A DNA stretch of 64,000 nt from Tretioscincus oriximinensis (lineage: Eukaryota; Chordata; Lepidosauria; Squamata; Gymnophthalmidae): NCBI GenBank assembly GCA_022410635.1, contig JAJVDF010000663.1:178979-242978 (forward strand), written 5' to 3'. The notes beneath the pieces are model-generated. The model worked only from the letters and a program-made list of their open reading frames with translations, was not told the DNA's origin and did no database searches. This document shows positions 44,618-58,600 of the stretch, in pieces. Within the stretch, counting starts at the first letter, position 1, and each line of letters begins with the position of its first letter. Made by a program: the position numbers and the translations under genes.

Positions 44618-45466
44618 TATATACCGTTTATATTTGTGTATTTTTTATGCTGAAAAAGCCCCCCCTTGGCTTATACTCAAGTGAGGGTCTCACTTATCTG
44701 TTCAGGAAAAATATTTTAACGAAACATAACAAATGTTTCCCTACCCTGGCCCTCTCCGTGCGCTGCTGCCCCTGCTGAATAAACAAGACCTTCTTTCCCG
44801 CCTCTTTTCGGAAACAAAAAATACAGAAGTACAGACAGCCTTGGAGGAACTTTGCTAACCCCCCTTCCAAGCAGGCACAGTGGTATACTCCCAAGCATCC
44901 CTCCTCCCATGTAGATGGGTTGGTACAGTCGCAACATTTCCTTCCCTAGCAGCCGGCCAGCAGAGGAAGACACTATTGTGGAGTTGTTTGTAAAGCAGCA
45001 GCAGCACTAGGGACCCAGAGAAGGGAAAGTGCAGTGATGCTGGAGAGGGTGGCAACCTGCCAGCCAGCCTGCTGAGTTATCGTTACCGTGACATTAGAAG
45101 GGCAGCAGGGATTCTTTCACCATTCCAGAAGTGAAGGAGATCATGACTTCAAACGACTGGACTATGTAGAGATCCTCCTGTGAGGAAAGGGGGGGNGGGG
45201 ATCAAGATGTTTCCAGAAGAAAGAGCAGCAGATGCTGGAGACAAAAGTCCCAGAAGCTTCCTAGTTCTGCCCTCCTCAGTCTCCCANCTGTTGTATATTT
45301 TTATAACTTTTATTGGTATCATTTTTTNNNNAAATTACCAGTAGCTGCTGCATTTCCCACCCTAGGCTTATATTAAAAGTCAATAGATTTTCCCAGGTTT
45401 TTGTGGCAAAATTAGGTGCCTTGGCTTACATTCAGATTGGCTTATACTCTATATACGGGTAATAAT
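44618..45466. mobile_element. Probable non-autonomous DNA element with GGCTTATACT arms
   Basis: Left end TATATACCGTTTATATTTGT and CCTTGGCTTATACTCAAGTG; right end TTCCCAGGTTTTTGTGGC, CCTTGGCTTACATTCAGATT, GGCTTATACTCTATATACGG. The inverted ends and repeated GGCTTATACT resemble a repeat I know from other reptile sequences, name not recalled. A run of four N lies at 45328-45331. Confidence 0.5.
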
Positions 45467-45732
45467 TTCATGGTTTTTTTTTTTATAATTGTAGAATTTG
45501 TACTACAATTGGCCTTGTCAGTTCCCTCTCCTTAAGAACCAATAGCCATTTTTGTGCCTGCTGAACCAAACCTTTAGTTCTAAAATGCCTCAAATATGGA
45601 TAGAGTTNTCCCGGAATTTAATAGAACTGTGAAAATGAAGTTTAAAATGCATTTGAATGAGGAAGGACAATCAAGACAAATGTCTAATGTATATTTGATT
45701 AAAAAGAAAAAATAGAAATTAAAATGAATGCA

Positions 45733-45738
45733 TTTATT
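45733..45738 (-). terminator. CEP250: Candidate CEP250 poly(A) signal AATAAA
   Basis: The first AATAAA I find on the minus strand after the stop, about 700 bases downstream in AT-rich sequence. An ATTAAA near 45620 is an alternative. Confidence 0.35.
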
Positions 45739-46441
45739 ATATTAAAAAATTATTTAGTACAAAAATATTGTAATAATTTGCAATATTTTACAATAAGGTG
45801 TTACAAAACAAGGCATAAATTATGAGATAGAAATCCTGTTACTCAAAAGTATTANTGTTATCCTTTGAAATAATGAAGTTCCGTTCAGGGAAATTGTCAC
45901 ATTATATAGTTCTCACGGTTGGAAACTAACACATTTCCTTAACTTCTAGCATACCATGATTGGTCATGATTTGTGTGCAATCCTGTGCAATANAAAACTG
46001 GGTTGGAGATGAGGCACAGAAGAATGATAAGCATATTATGCAGTTCCATTACAATGTAGATGTCTTTGGTTGGACCTTATCTTTTTTTTTCAAAATTTGA
46101 CAAAGAATTTTCAAGTGAACCTCGAAGTTTAGTGAAATTCAGCTTATCTCATCTAAAAACTAGTACACTTTCCATTTAGCATTTGTACCCTGGCTTTCTG
46201 TCCCACCTATAATCAACCACTATGTTAGCAAAATGAGATAAGGGTCAGTTAATAAGCAAATGGTTCCAGCATGTTAATCAGTATGCTAAAACTTATTCGC
46301 AGTATTGATGGTTATACTGAACAGAGATTTCTAGGATGGTTCTTAGCTGTGATTTTGAAGATTGGTTATAGGTTTCCAGAACTTTTGGTCACCTCCTCCA
46401 TGCTTCCCGAGATCTTCCATTAATCAGTTTTGGGTGTTGAG

Positions 46442-46696
46442 CTAATTGCTTTTTTTTCCAGAAAGAAAACTATCCCAGCCTACTGGTGCTGGTGCNAAGG
46501 TATGGTTCAAGCTTTCATCAAGTTTGCGAGTCTCCAGTTCCAGAACAGCCGCTACAGGTTCTCTAGCCACCACTGCTAAAGAATCAGAGAGTTCTTGATG
46601 CAGGTCTGAAAGCTCTTGGTTTGTTTTGGCACAACAGTAAATATAATCCTGCTTCTCCTTCCGCTCTAATAGCAGCTGGTTTTGTAGAAGAGAAAG
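46442..46696 (-). CDS. CEP250: CEP250 last coding exon J
   Basis: Acceptor TTGTTTTAG; stop TAG at 46444-46442. Starts LSLLQNQLLLERKEKQDYIY, passes SLAVVAREPVAAVLELETRK and ends SFLSGKKSN. One N at 46495 leaves a residue unknown near APAPVGW. Confidence 0.87.
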   Translation of the reverse strand, partial: LSLLQNQLLLERKEKQDYIYCCAKTNQELSDLHQELSDSLAVVAREPVAAVLELETRKLDESLNHTXAPAPVGWDSFLSGKKSN

Positions 46697-49600
46697 CTAA
46701 AACAAAAAGGCTGATATTAGATCTAATATGTCTTAAAGAATATACAGAATATACCCTATTTTCTATAACTTTTTCAGTATTCACACAGTTCAGTTAAGTT
46801 GTTGCCTGTAAATGTTTCCACATTAATTTCTTTCATCATTCACTATATACAGAATAGCAAAGGCGGGTAAGATTTTATTATGATGATTTAAATTTATTTG
46901 AAATGATGTACTACAGTGAATTTATATAGAAACATTACTAACATTTATAAATAATGAAATGCATAATAAATAAGAATGAATTACTCATTTATGAGCCAGA
47001 CAAGGTCTGAAAAAAATGGAACAAAGTTAGGAATCTAAACTCTTGTGATGTAAAATGGAAAAACTCCTATAATTGACTTTGGGGAGGGGGAGAAAGAGTT
47101 GTTTGTTTTTGAGANTCAGTGAATTCCATTATAGCTATGCCACAGTGAGGTATACAGATTTTCTACAGTCAATGGCTCACTTGAGTTTGTTAGCTGCCAA
47201 TATCCAAGACAGCTGTAATAGTTTGAATTAGTTTAAGAGTTTAAAATACAGCAAATCACTTAAATGCCTCCTCAAACGCTATTTGGATGATTATGTCTTT
47301 AAAATAAANTTATAGACAGCAGATAATGGAAGAGATAGGCAACTGTGAAAGTATGTTCCAAATGTGAAATGCTCACCTGTTTCTGCAACTCGACTAACTG
47401 CATATGGAGAATTTGGGTATCTCCCTAAGAGAAAGAAAAAGAAAAAACTCTCAACCTCTGCAATTGAAGCCCGTTAGGACAGAAGAAAAAGCTACTTATA
47501 TGGCTTAGAACTGATCATATTCCAAGGGAAGATTTGTTTGCTTTCATTCTATAAAGGCTTCAGTGGATATTANAAAGAATACAAATCTTTTGTGGTTCAT
47601 TCCAACTTCATTGTCATCATCTAATCCTCTAATGTATAAAAAGAAAACAAAATCTTACTTTCATACACTTGAACCATCACTGGGAAATATCTGGAACAGG
47701 AAGGAGGGGATATGGGAGCAAAGCAGTATGTAGTCTAATTAAAACATTGTTATGGTATGTCGTACTGATTTTAAATTTCAATAAAGAATTTAATTATTTA
47801 AAAAAATTAAGGAGAATTTATTGTTGCTCACAGCTCAAGGTAACTGACAAAGTAATTTATTATGTTTTATTTAAATACAACTTAGTAATACATCATCATG
47901 GTAATATATTCTAAAGAAAAGATGTGGAATGAAATAGAACATTTTCATGAAATAGAAAACGGAATGTGCAAAAATGCAGACCTTTGCAAGAGATGAAATC
48001 TTTTGATGGCCAGAGTCATCTTCGGAGCTTCTAAAGCTCAATGAGGAATCTCCACAGCTCTTTTTTAGCCTCCTTCGTTCATATTCCACCTGCAGCCAAA
48101 TATGAAGGGATAGTAACTCACCAGAAGATAATTACGAAGCTCACAAGCAAAGGATAAACCGCAAATGTAAATGAATAAACATAGAGCAGAATGAGTGAGC
48201 TCAAAGTGAGCAGTTTGTGTGATCTAACATTTCATCTGCTTGGGCCTTCAAGGCACAACTGTCTCATTCATGAAGACATAATTGCTACATTCAAGGCATT
48301 CAATTCTACAGGCTGCTAGAACTGTCAGCCGTTTAAAATAGGCAGCCCAAAGGCAGCAACTACCGTATGTCTTCACGCCATATATTTTAAATGGCTGACA
48401 GTTCCTAGAACTGTCAACTATGACAAATGTACGTCATGAATGAATAACTGCACCTGGATGCTATATTTTCCAGGGGAAATATTTGTGCATTTACATTGCT
48501 CCACAAACATCAGTCTTTGGAAAAACAGGGAGGGCAGGATTGAATAAAAATCCTGATCAATCTTGCCCTGCCTGACATTTTCAGGGATAGCAATGATTTG
48601 GTGTGGGAAGGAAGAAACTGCATCTCCTTCCATTTTACACAGGTGGCTAGGATTTGACAGGGGGATATCTCTTTTCCAATCAAGAGGTGGATGCTTTCCA
48701 CTCCAAAACAGTCTAAATTCTTGGCTCCACTACTAAAAATAGGGCCAGAAAAATCTAATTTGGGNAGAAGGAAAAGAAATGAATCTTAAACTGAATTCTT
48801 CCTTTCTCCCAAATTAAACTAAAAGGGCCTGTCAGAACAAGCATAAAGGTAGTCAGTCCACAGGCATTTGGCTGCCATACAGAGATACATGGTGACTGGA
48901 GCCATTTGCCATGCACCAAAAATGGAACATATTTAAAGCTTTGTTTTGTTCTCCACCTTTGAAGAGGGAGGGTGCAGCTACAGCAGCAGTGTCTGTAAGT
49001 CATCATGGCTATGTTGTCTCTGTGTACACACAGCTGCTAACTGTCTTCACAGATAAGAATTGAAATTTTTAATTGTGCTTCTAACCTCTCCTCTCTCTTC
49101 CAGTCCATGATCCACTAAACAGTCAAAAATAAGAAGAAAAGAGGATCAACGGAAATTCACCTGTTTTAGAGCTCCTTTGAGTTGTATATTGTGCTGCTCC
49201 AGTCCATGTTTCTCATTTTCCAAAATAGCTACAGTTTTCTGCAGAAGCTGTAAGCGCTTGTGTAAGAGTTTTCTTTCAGCCAACCAGGTTACATTTTCTT
49301 CTTTTTTCTCAGCCTGGAAATTGAGAACATATCACTATTGATAAAATATGAAAATATATAATAGAGACTGTGCCTGACAAGATCCCTTCTCAAGAGAATC
49401 CCCTAAATATTCTCAAAAAAAGCACTAAATTCAAGTAAGCCTGTGTATAATGTTCTCCTATGTTTAACAATTTTACCACATAACAGCTCACTCTTGTTAA
49501 AAAGTAGAAAAGTTAAAATGCTAACCTGAAGATGTTGCCTAACTTCATCCCTTTGGGATGCCGTATTCTGAANAACAGCAAGCTCTTCCCTTAGTGCATT

Positions 49601-52600
49601 CATGGTTTCTTCATTCTGGGCTAAGGACAGTTCCAGCTTTTGGGCTTTTTCTCTCCATTCTATCTCTTCACTCTCTGTTTTCTGCAAGACAGTGATCAGA
49701 TGGTCCAACTCCTGTTTCACAGCTCTTTTCTCATTTTCCAAGTGCTCAATTTTTTCTTTTTGGCATTCCAACATCTGGTCTTTTTCACGCCGAACCTTAT
49801 CCTTGGACACCTCCTCTTCCTTCCACCAAAGTAATTTTTGGAGATGGCTCTGTATGTAGTCGTCTTTACCAACCTCCAGTCTTAAAGCTAAAATTACTTC
49901 CTTCAAATGTTCATTGCATATTAGTAATTCTTTCTCTTTCGTTCTGACTTTTTCCTCCATTTCCTCAACCTTGTTCCTCAGCCATTTAACCTCATCGTCT
50001 TGTTTTTTCAACGTAGGTTGGAATTGCTCTGTATTCTCCTGAAACTCCTTAAACTCGTTTTTAATTTGTTTACACAGTCCCTCATCTTTAACTTTCTTTT
50101 CCTTCTCCTTTTCTCTTTCGTCTTGCCCTTCTTCTCCATTTGCTTTCAACTGTTTAGTATGAAATTTGTGTTGGTCCCTGTCTGCCTCTTGTTCTCTCTG
50201 TTTCAAGACTTCCTCCAGATGTCTGATCTGATTCCGGCATGTTTTTAACTCTGATAGCGTGGCTTCTACTTTCAGCTGATATGTGCTAATTTGCTCTGCC
50301 TGCCTAAGTAACCCCTCTTCTTTTTCTGCCATTAACTGNCTCATCTTATCTAACTTCTGTTGTAGGCTTATAACTCTTTCTTGTTCCATTTCTTTTTGCC
50401 TTGAGAGTTCCTTGAGCTGCTCTTGCAAAGAGCCTATCTCCTTACCCCTGTTTTGAAAGGAAGATTGGACCAACTTTAGATTTTCCAAAACAGACTTTGT
50501 CTGTGCCACAGCATTCTCCTCTTGGTACTGAAGATGTGAGTTTAGCTTCTTTAAAGATTCTATCTCTCTCTCCCCATTTTTCAAAGACCGTTTTGTTTCA
50601 TGAAGCTCTTTCTGTATTCCTACAACTAATTTCTCTCTCTCCTCCTTGAACTGTTCTTGCTGTTCTTTGAGAGATTTAATTTCTTGTCCTTTCTGTATTA
50701 ATAATCCCTTGAGCTGCTCTAACATGCCAAGAATGGTTTTCTTTTCCTCTTGTTTCCCAAGCTGACCTTGTTCTTTTTGGAATTCTGCATTACCATGCCT
50801 TTCCTCTAACACTGCACACCACCTTAAATCTTCAAGTAAAATTCTTATCTGTCTTTCTAATTCTTCATGTTGTTTCCTTTGGGAATCCAACTCTGTGCTC
50901 TTTTCCACCAATGAATTCTGCGTTTTTGCTGCAAGTTCACGAAGTGCCTTTAATTCTGTTTTCATTTCTCCTTCCATCTCCCTTACAAGCTGCTTTTGCG
51001 ACTCAAGTTGTTGATCTCTCTGAGTTATGACAAATGTCATATCCTTTATTTTTTCATTCAGTTCATGAAGACATGCCTCCTGCTGAGCACCATGCTTTTG
51101 AAAAGCCACTATCTGTGCTCTCTGAGAATCCACTTCCTTCTCTTTATCTCTGAGAATAGCTTTCATATGTTCTAAGCTTGTATGAAGGCTCTTCTCTTGC
51201 TTTTTCCACTGTTCTTCTTGATCTCGGAGTAATTGCTTCTGGGATGCAATTTCCCAATCCTTTTCATCCAACTGCATTTTCAAATTACTCACATCTTTCA
51301 GCAGAGCCTCAATTTGAGATGATTCATTTTTTTGCATAGTCTGGATTTCTTCTTCCATGGTTTTACATTCTTTAACTTTTTGCTCTAGATTAAAAATTAG
51401 GGATTCAATTCTAGTGTTTTGGGTTTTGTCAAGTTTTTCTAATGCTTCAATCTTTTCTCGTTGTGATTTCATTGTCTGGCAAGCCTCTTCAAGATCTCGA
51501 TTAACTTTTTCCAAAGTAACCTTTTGCATTTCATTCTGTTTTCCTAATTCTTCAGTCTGGTTTCTTTGTGTTTCTGCTTCTTGGCCTCTCTTTTCCAGAT
51601 CTTTTGTGAGATGATCGATCGCTGCTTTCTGCACTTCTCCATGACTCTCCAGCTCCTTGATCTGTTGCAGATGTGCTTTTATTTCCTCNTCCCTCTTTTT
51701 TAGAGATGCGGTCAAAGAGTCTACATTTTCTTGCAATATTTTTTGCATTGATACTTCTTGCTGCAAATTCAGAAGCTTCTTTTGATGAATTTCTGCTTCA
51801 TCATCCTTAATTTTGAGAGTAGAAAGGGACAATCGAAGTTCTTGCTCTAGGGATCGATTCATCTTCTCCATGGTCTTTGCTCTTATTTCACAGGCTGCAA
51901 ATGACTCGCGAAGAAGGTCTAATTCCCACACAAGCTTTTCCTTAGCCATCTGCAATGTCTCTTTTTCATTCTGAAACAAAGATAATATTAAAATTCTTCA
52001 TTTGATACCTAAGGGAATTAGTTGCATTAGATTTGGCATATAAGGCTGCGTTCCAATGGGGTGGAGAAGCAGAAGAAAAGTGAAGTGAATGGGAATTCAC
52101 TTTGCCTTTCTCCCTCCCCCTCCCCATTTCAACCGTGTTTCAGTAGCCACACAGGACTGGGGGGAAAGGAGCCAGTGCAGTTAGCNCAAATTGCATTACT
52201 CTGCAGTTGCTACAATGTTTTAAGGGAATTGTCCTCAGACCTCNTGTTTCTGACCACCCCATTTTCCAGTTGGAGTAAATAGAAAATGAGTCTGGCCAAT
52301 GCGACACAGCTTCAACTCCCATTTTCTCCTGTAAAAAGATTACTCCAATCTTTATCAAAAACTAGATTTATATTTTTCTTGTTAATCAGTACACATGAAA
52401 TAACAGAAGAAACACCTATTTAAATCTAAGGCCCTGGTCACACATCCTCAAGGAATCATAATTCAGCCTTTTTAAAATGCATTTAAGACTGAATCTAAAT
52501 TCATTTAAGAAAAGCGCTAGCAAAATATACTTTGCTTGATCATTGACGTAAAATGGCAGTCGCTAAGCTTCCGGTTTCGAAGTGGAGAGGGATGAGAGAT

Positions 52601-55600
52601 CCTGTGTCGGACATAGAGAGGGGTGAGTGCCCTCTATTGGCCGTCAGCTCTAGCCAACTCAGCTATTTGAAAGAAAGTATTTTTGCAATCTACATTTCAA
52701 TTATATAAATGAGTACTTCCATTAATCTGATGGGGAAGATAGAATAGATATAAGCCTTCGGGTGAAAACTAACCTTGTAAGCTGCTATGAGTCCTTTCAG
52801 GTGCGAAGGGCAGAGTTTAAAAACCTCCTCCTNCTCCTTCTAAATCATGGGGTGTGCTCCATGGACACATGATGGCAGTGGATCAATACAAGATGTCCCC
52901 CAGTGTAGCTCCACTCCCACACTGCTCTTAGCCCAACCCAAGGCACTCTTAACACAGTTTAAAAATTTGGAGCAACATCTGCAACAAAAGAGATGTGGCC
53001 TGTACATTCCAAAAGTGAATTCAGACTCACCTTTGAACACCCTTAAAATAAACTGAATTACGATTACTTAAGGGATGTGTAACCAAGGACTAAGCTTTGG
53101 AATAAAAGAGGATTGTTTAAACTGAAGTATCTACTGAAGTGTTATCTTTTTCAAGGAAATACATATTATCAGCTCAAATCTTCTGAAACATAAAGAGATC
53201 TAGCCATTCTTTTTTATAGGAATAAACNTTGTTGTAAGGTTAGTTATTTGCTAAATACAAATTAGAACTTAATTATGTTATTTCTGGGAAAGAGTCAAAT
53301 TCANTAATTTGACTCGCCCTGAGACTTTTGGGTATAGGGCGGAGTAGAAGTATAAATAAATAATAAAATATTGCAAAATAAATATTTCTTCTTCTCTTTC
53401 CCCCACTTCCTAGCATCGGTCCCTAAAGAAACATGAACAGAAAAAGCTAAAACATATGGACTACAAAGATAAATATTGCATTATGCTAACCAGCTGGATT
53501 TCAAACAGCTGGATATCTGCAGACTAACCTTACCAATATATCCTTTCTTTGCTTCTCTGTACTTTCAAGAGTCTTCTCCAAAGCTGTTACCTTTCCATGC
53601 AATGCTAAATTTTCTTCTTTCAAAGCAATGGCTTCTGTTTTCAAGGCAGATAGTAGGGAGCCTTGTTTGTCCTCTGCCATATTTTTTTCTGAAATAGAAA
53701 AAAAAGAGGGTAGAAAAAGCTCAGTGCTGCTTTGTACAAGTTCTTGGTTTTTTGCTTTTGTTTTTTTCTGGAAAAAGGAAATCCATATGGTTTATTGTTT
53801 TGGTGCCTGAAGAAATCAGGATCCAAGCTGTTTTTCATCCGTCAAATTTGTTGTTTTANCTTGGATCTTTTAGTTCAATCTGCCACACAGCATTATTGCA
53901 AGAGAACAAGAAAGTGAAACAAGGAAAGATAGTAAAATAATGTAAATGCATTTTTGAAATAAATCCTCTGAAAACCATTCAAGACTTTTCCAGGCAATTT
54001 GAGATTTACAGAAATGCAGAGATGTCCCTTTGGTTATTGATATGTTTGTTTCAAAGACGGACAGAGAGCTCAGGCTGTTTTTAGCTCAGAACGGCTTTGT
54101 CACACCTCACTGTAATTCTAAAGTTTAATCAATTCCCTGGTAAAAGGTAAGCTTCTCACCATTTAGAGGGCTGTAGAAAGGGCTTTACAGGACTTACAAT
54201 GTTATTCTTACAGCAGCTTCTTAGAAGNGCAGAGAGAGCTTGGTCACCCACATGCTAAAATGTCCCAAAAGGTTATCCAGAGCGTCTCCCCTCCTTCAGC
54301 TGAATTCCCTGCAGATAGGCTCTGCCTGCTGTCAAATAGATCGGCTGAGAGGAGGAGGTGGTTTTGTTCCTCTTCCTTTTGCAAAGCTGATCTCCAGNCA
54401 GCAGCCCCCAAAAGCAGGCGGAGGGCAGCCTGGGTTTAGGAAAAGGCTTCTCATGACATGCAGCTGGCTGATCGGCTCTATTGGGCTGGCTGGCTGCGTA
54501 TGACNAGAATTCATGTATACGTGTGAACAGACACGCCATTGTATATTCCGGAATATAGCTTTGTGGTGTGAAGGGTTAGGCATTTGCTATATTCCGGAAT
54601 ATAAATTTATAGCGCTTTTTTGGTTGTCGTGTGAACAAGCCCTCAGTCAATCTTCTGCATTTCCTACATTCCCAATGTTTTCACTTTATAGTATGTTCAG
54701 CAGCTGATGAAATAAAGGACATATTATTGTTCCATATTCAACTAAACATGACACAACATGTTTCTATCTGCAATAGAACGTTCTTCTTCTGGGAGACGAA
54801 TAGCGTTTCCAAAGCATGGAAGTAAAATTACCTTCTTGGCTTTGGCTTAGCCATTTTTCCAGTTCCTGCGCCTTGGCACTGGCACGATTGTTTTCTATCT
54901 CCTTTTCGCTGAGTTCTTGCTTCAGTTTATCTGACACTTTCCTCATCTCATCCTACAAACAAAGCAAAAAATACAATGTATGCCAGAGACATCCACCTAA
55001 AAGCAGTACAAGAAAAAGTACCACCACCACCCCCTCATTTCTTAACCTGTGTTTTAACTATAATGCTACTAGTCAAAACTACAAGGATTGTAGCATGTGT
55101 GAGCTGGTTTCTAATCCCTTTATTGTCAGGGACCTCTAAGGGGTCATCCAGACAACTGTAGTTTTGTAGAGAATTCTATAAAAATAACACTACTTTTTAC
55201 TCATGAATTTGACTAAAAGTCCCATGAGGCTTTGGAAGCCCACAACTCCCAAAAATCTGCTTCTGCCTTTGACTGTTGCCTTCCCCAGCCTTGTTACCAT
55301 GCAAGTGAATACAAAGAAAATAAAAGCTTCAATTTAAACCCTTGGAGCTTTGAATCTGCTAGGGGTTGTTTTAATAAAAATGGTGTATTTTCCCGCCTAA
55401 ATCCAGCAGGGAAAATTATTTTTTATATTCTGCCTGACTAAAAAAAAGTGCAGGGAAGGGCTGGAGCTCTCAAATGTTCTCATAATCATTTCCACACGAT
55501 TTTGTCGTGATGAGAAGATGGCATATCATGCTATGAAATCAGTATAAAAGCACTAGGAAGAAAAAGTATAATATTAGTAATTGCAATTGCAATAACTGCA

Positions 55601-58600
55601 ACTGTCTCACAGTGCAAGCTATTAACTTCATGTCTCTCCTGGATAATAGAGAATTACAGGGTTTAGAGTAAAATGATTGGGAGAGAATAGCTTAAAAAGG
55701 CATTCTCAATAACAGAGGTATAAATAAAATTTGTAATTTATTCATTTCTCAAAATTTCATTTAAAAAGCTATTAGATCAAAGATTGGAAGAAATGTTCAA
55801 CACCCAGTAATACAAAACTGTATAGAACAAACCAAGAATATCAAATATAATAAAACAGATGAAACAAAATTGGAATTTATTACTGAGCGATATCGCACCC
55901 CCACTTACCTCACACATATATATGAACAATAACATCAATCCAATATATTGGCACTGTAACGTAATGTGAGGAGATTATTCTCATCTATGGTGGTGTTCTC
56001 AAGAAATTCAACAATTTAAGGTTATTATTCAAAATGTTATTGTTATAATAATGGGGAAAATGGTTTACTGGACTAAAGAAAAATGGCTTTTTATGGGAAA
56101 TAAATTATCTATATGAACAATTAATTACAGCAGCATATTTAACCAGAACAATACATAGTTGGATCAAATATGTCATTGAAATAATCCAGTTCAAACTAGT
56201 TCATGAGGAAGGACTCTACTACACAGTCCAAAAAACTGAATTAAAAATAAAACAAAAATGGCAACAATTAAGGAGATATGTAGAAGGATGGGGAGTCGAT
56301 TCCACGTGGAGCAAAATTTGCAAACATATTTTCCCACTGATGGATAAATATTTATAGAGTGTTAATTGACCCCAAGGCAGGAAGATGGTAGATTTCCCTC
56401 TTTCTTGTGCAATTTGTGGTTTTGTCTGGTTGTCAAGTTGATTTATTAGTTAATTTAACATTCCAGAATGGAAGAGTGAGTTATTATTGAACTTCTACCA
56501 AAAATGTTTGCAGAAATAAAATGAAAGATAGGCAAAAAAAGCAACAATGTAATACTAGACCTTCCTAATCATACCACTGTTGGATCTCTGCAATTATGAG
56601 TGGAAAAAGCCTGGTTGTCATGAATGTGTGGAAACAACCATAGTCTTACAATGTTTTGTCCAATAGCTGTTTCTTCTAAAGACAAAAAGTTAACAGCCCC
56701 CATAATAAGTTCTCCCAATGGAAAACCAACTCTGTAGAAAAAAAAACTTACAGGTGTCATTTTCCTCTGCAGTATTTGCTCTAGGACTACAGACTTTCAG
56801 CTTTGAAAAAAACATCGCCTGAAATCTATTTGCTGTTCAATTTGGTTCTTTCTATTTGTTTGAGGGTAGGATCAATACTTGATAAAATTCTACAAGTCAA
56901 AGCTTGTCTATTACAAATAATCATTCTATCATAGAAGAAGATAATGCTGGGCTGCCTGCCTTATAATATTGAGTGTATTAGATTCTGAAGTAGTTGAAAA
57001 AAGTTAACTTACTGCATCACATACTATAAGCTGCTGTGGAAAAGATTTTTATTTTTACTTAAGGGCAAATTAATAAATAAAACTGGTGTTAATTGAGGTA
57101 TTATCTAAAACTGGAGTAGGTGTAATGGGTTCCCAGTTTCTGATAGTTTTTAATATAGTCCTCAAACATTTGTATGCAGTCTCTTTAAACATTGCTTTAA
57201 AACCATATACCAAGAAAAAAGAGTGACAGCTTATTTAAAATTACCCTCTCTAGTCGAGCCTGCCACAGATCCCGTCGAAGTTCTTGAATAGCTTCTGCCA
57301 CTCTTTCTGCTGTAAGTTCCAATGAAAAATCCTTCAGTTGTGCTGCTGTAAATCCCATTGCCTTGTCCTGCTCTAGAGAAATAAGGTTGATTTCAAAGAA
57401 ATAGTCATGTTAGACTTAGTTCAGAAAGTACAGCAAGGGGGGCTTGTAGCACCTGAAGAAATAGGCATGCCTATGACAGTTCATGCCACCTACCTTTCTC
57501 TTATTAGTCTCCCAAGTTCTACATGCCCCCCTTGCTGAGAAGTAAGGATTTTTATTAAAACGGCCTACATAAAGAACCATCAGTTAGGAAAAACAAGGTC
57601 AATCTAGGCAAAAATTTCACTAAAGGATAAATGGTGTTACAAGAGATAGACATTGATATTGTTCCCCATTCTTTAGCAACTTTGGAATTAATATTCAAAT
57701 AAGAGTGGGCAAATCTGAAGCAGCTTTTTAAAAATATATGTTTGAAAAGTAAGAAGTAAGATGGAAAAACATTTCCATATATTTAAAAAATGTTTTCTTA
57801 TCCTTTCTTTTCATGGGTATAAACAGCTATTAGGATGGATGTCTTGTTATTGCCTCCGAGATGAAGCAACAGGAAGTATTCCTGAAATACCATTTGCAGG
57901 GTGTTGAGAACACGCAAAGGTTTTGCCTTCTTCTGTTTCAGGTGCAACTGGTGGGNCACTGTGTGAGACAGAATGCTAGACTAGATGGNCTCTGGGCCGA
58001 TTCAGCAGGTCTCCTCATGTTCTCTTAAGTATCGAGAATCGGCTGTCCCGATAACCAATGACTGAGTGGTGACGTGAGGTAGCTTGCCCTGGGGTCCGTA
58101 TCACCTGCTACGAAATAATGCGCACACGGATGACACTTCAGGACAACAGGAGATCTTAGGAGGTCCACGGGTCATGGATTCCTCCAGAGGGTCCAAAAGT
58201 CTCCACTTTTATTGATTACAATATCAGAAGGCGTGTTAAAGATTATGATGGGGTAAAAAGGGCGGAGGATACCCAACGTGGGTCTCTGATGTCACACATG
58301 ACACGTTATGCCCCCTCCCAAGGGGGCGCAGCCTGAGTACAGTAACCAATAGGGGAAGAGAAGTGTGTGTGTGGTGTGACTAATGACTGGATCTTTAGCT
58401 ACCATTGTGATCCCCTGTCAATCAAATCCATGACAGGAAAATGAATCATACCAAGGGTCCAATCTCTGATGACCCTTGATTGGTATCAAACAAAGAGGAG
58501 ATACCAGTGTATACAGAAAGGTGGAAGAAGGTAAATAGTGGCTTCCCTTTTGGACAATAGGGTAAGCTTCAGGCTAAATTGCCAAAGTGAGATTCCCATT

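Noticed and set aside
49403..49525. Continuation of the giant CEP250 frame
   Set aside because: Past the GTTAGC donor the sequence loses heptads; exon G joins in phase from the donor, so this is intron.
49602..51614. Plus-strand Phe/Ser/Leu-rich frames
   Set aside because: Antisense of the CEP250 coiled coil.
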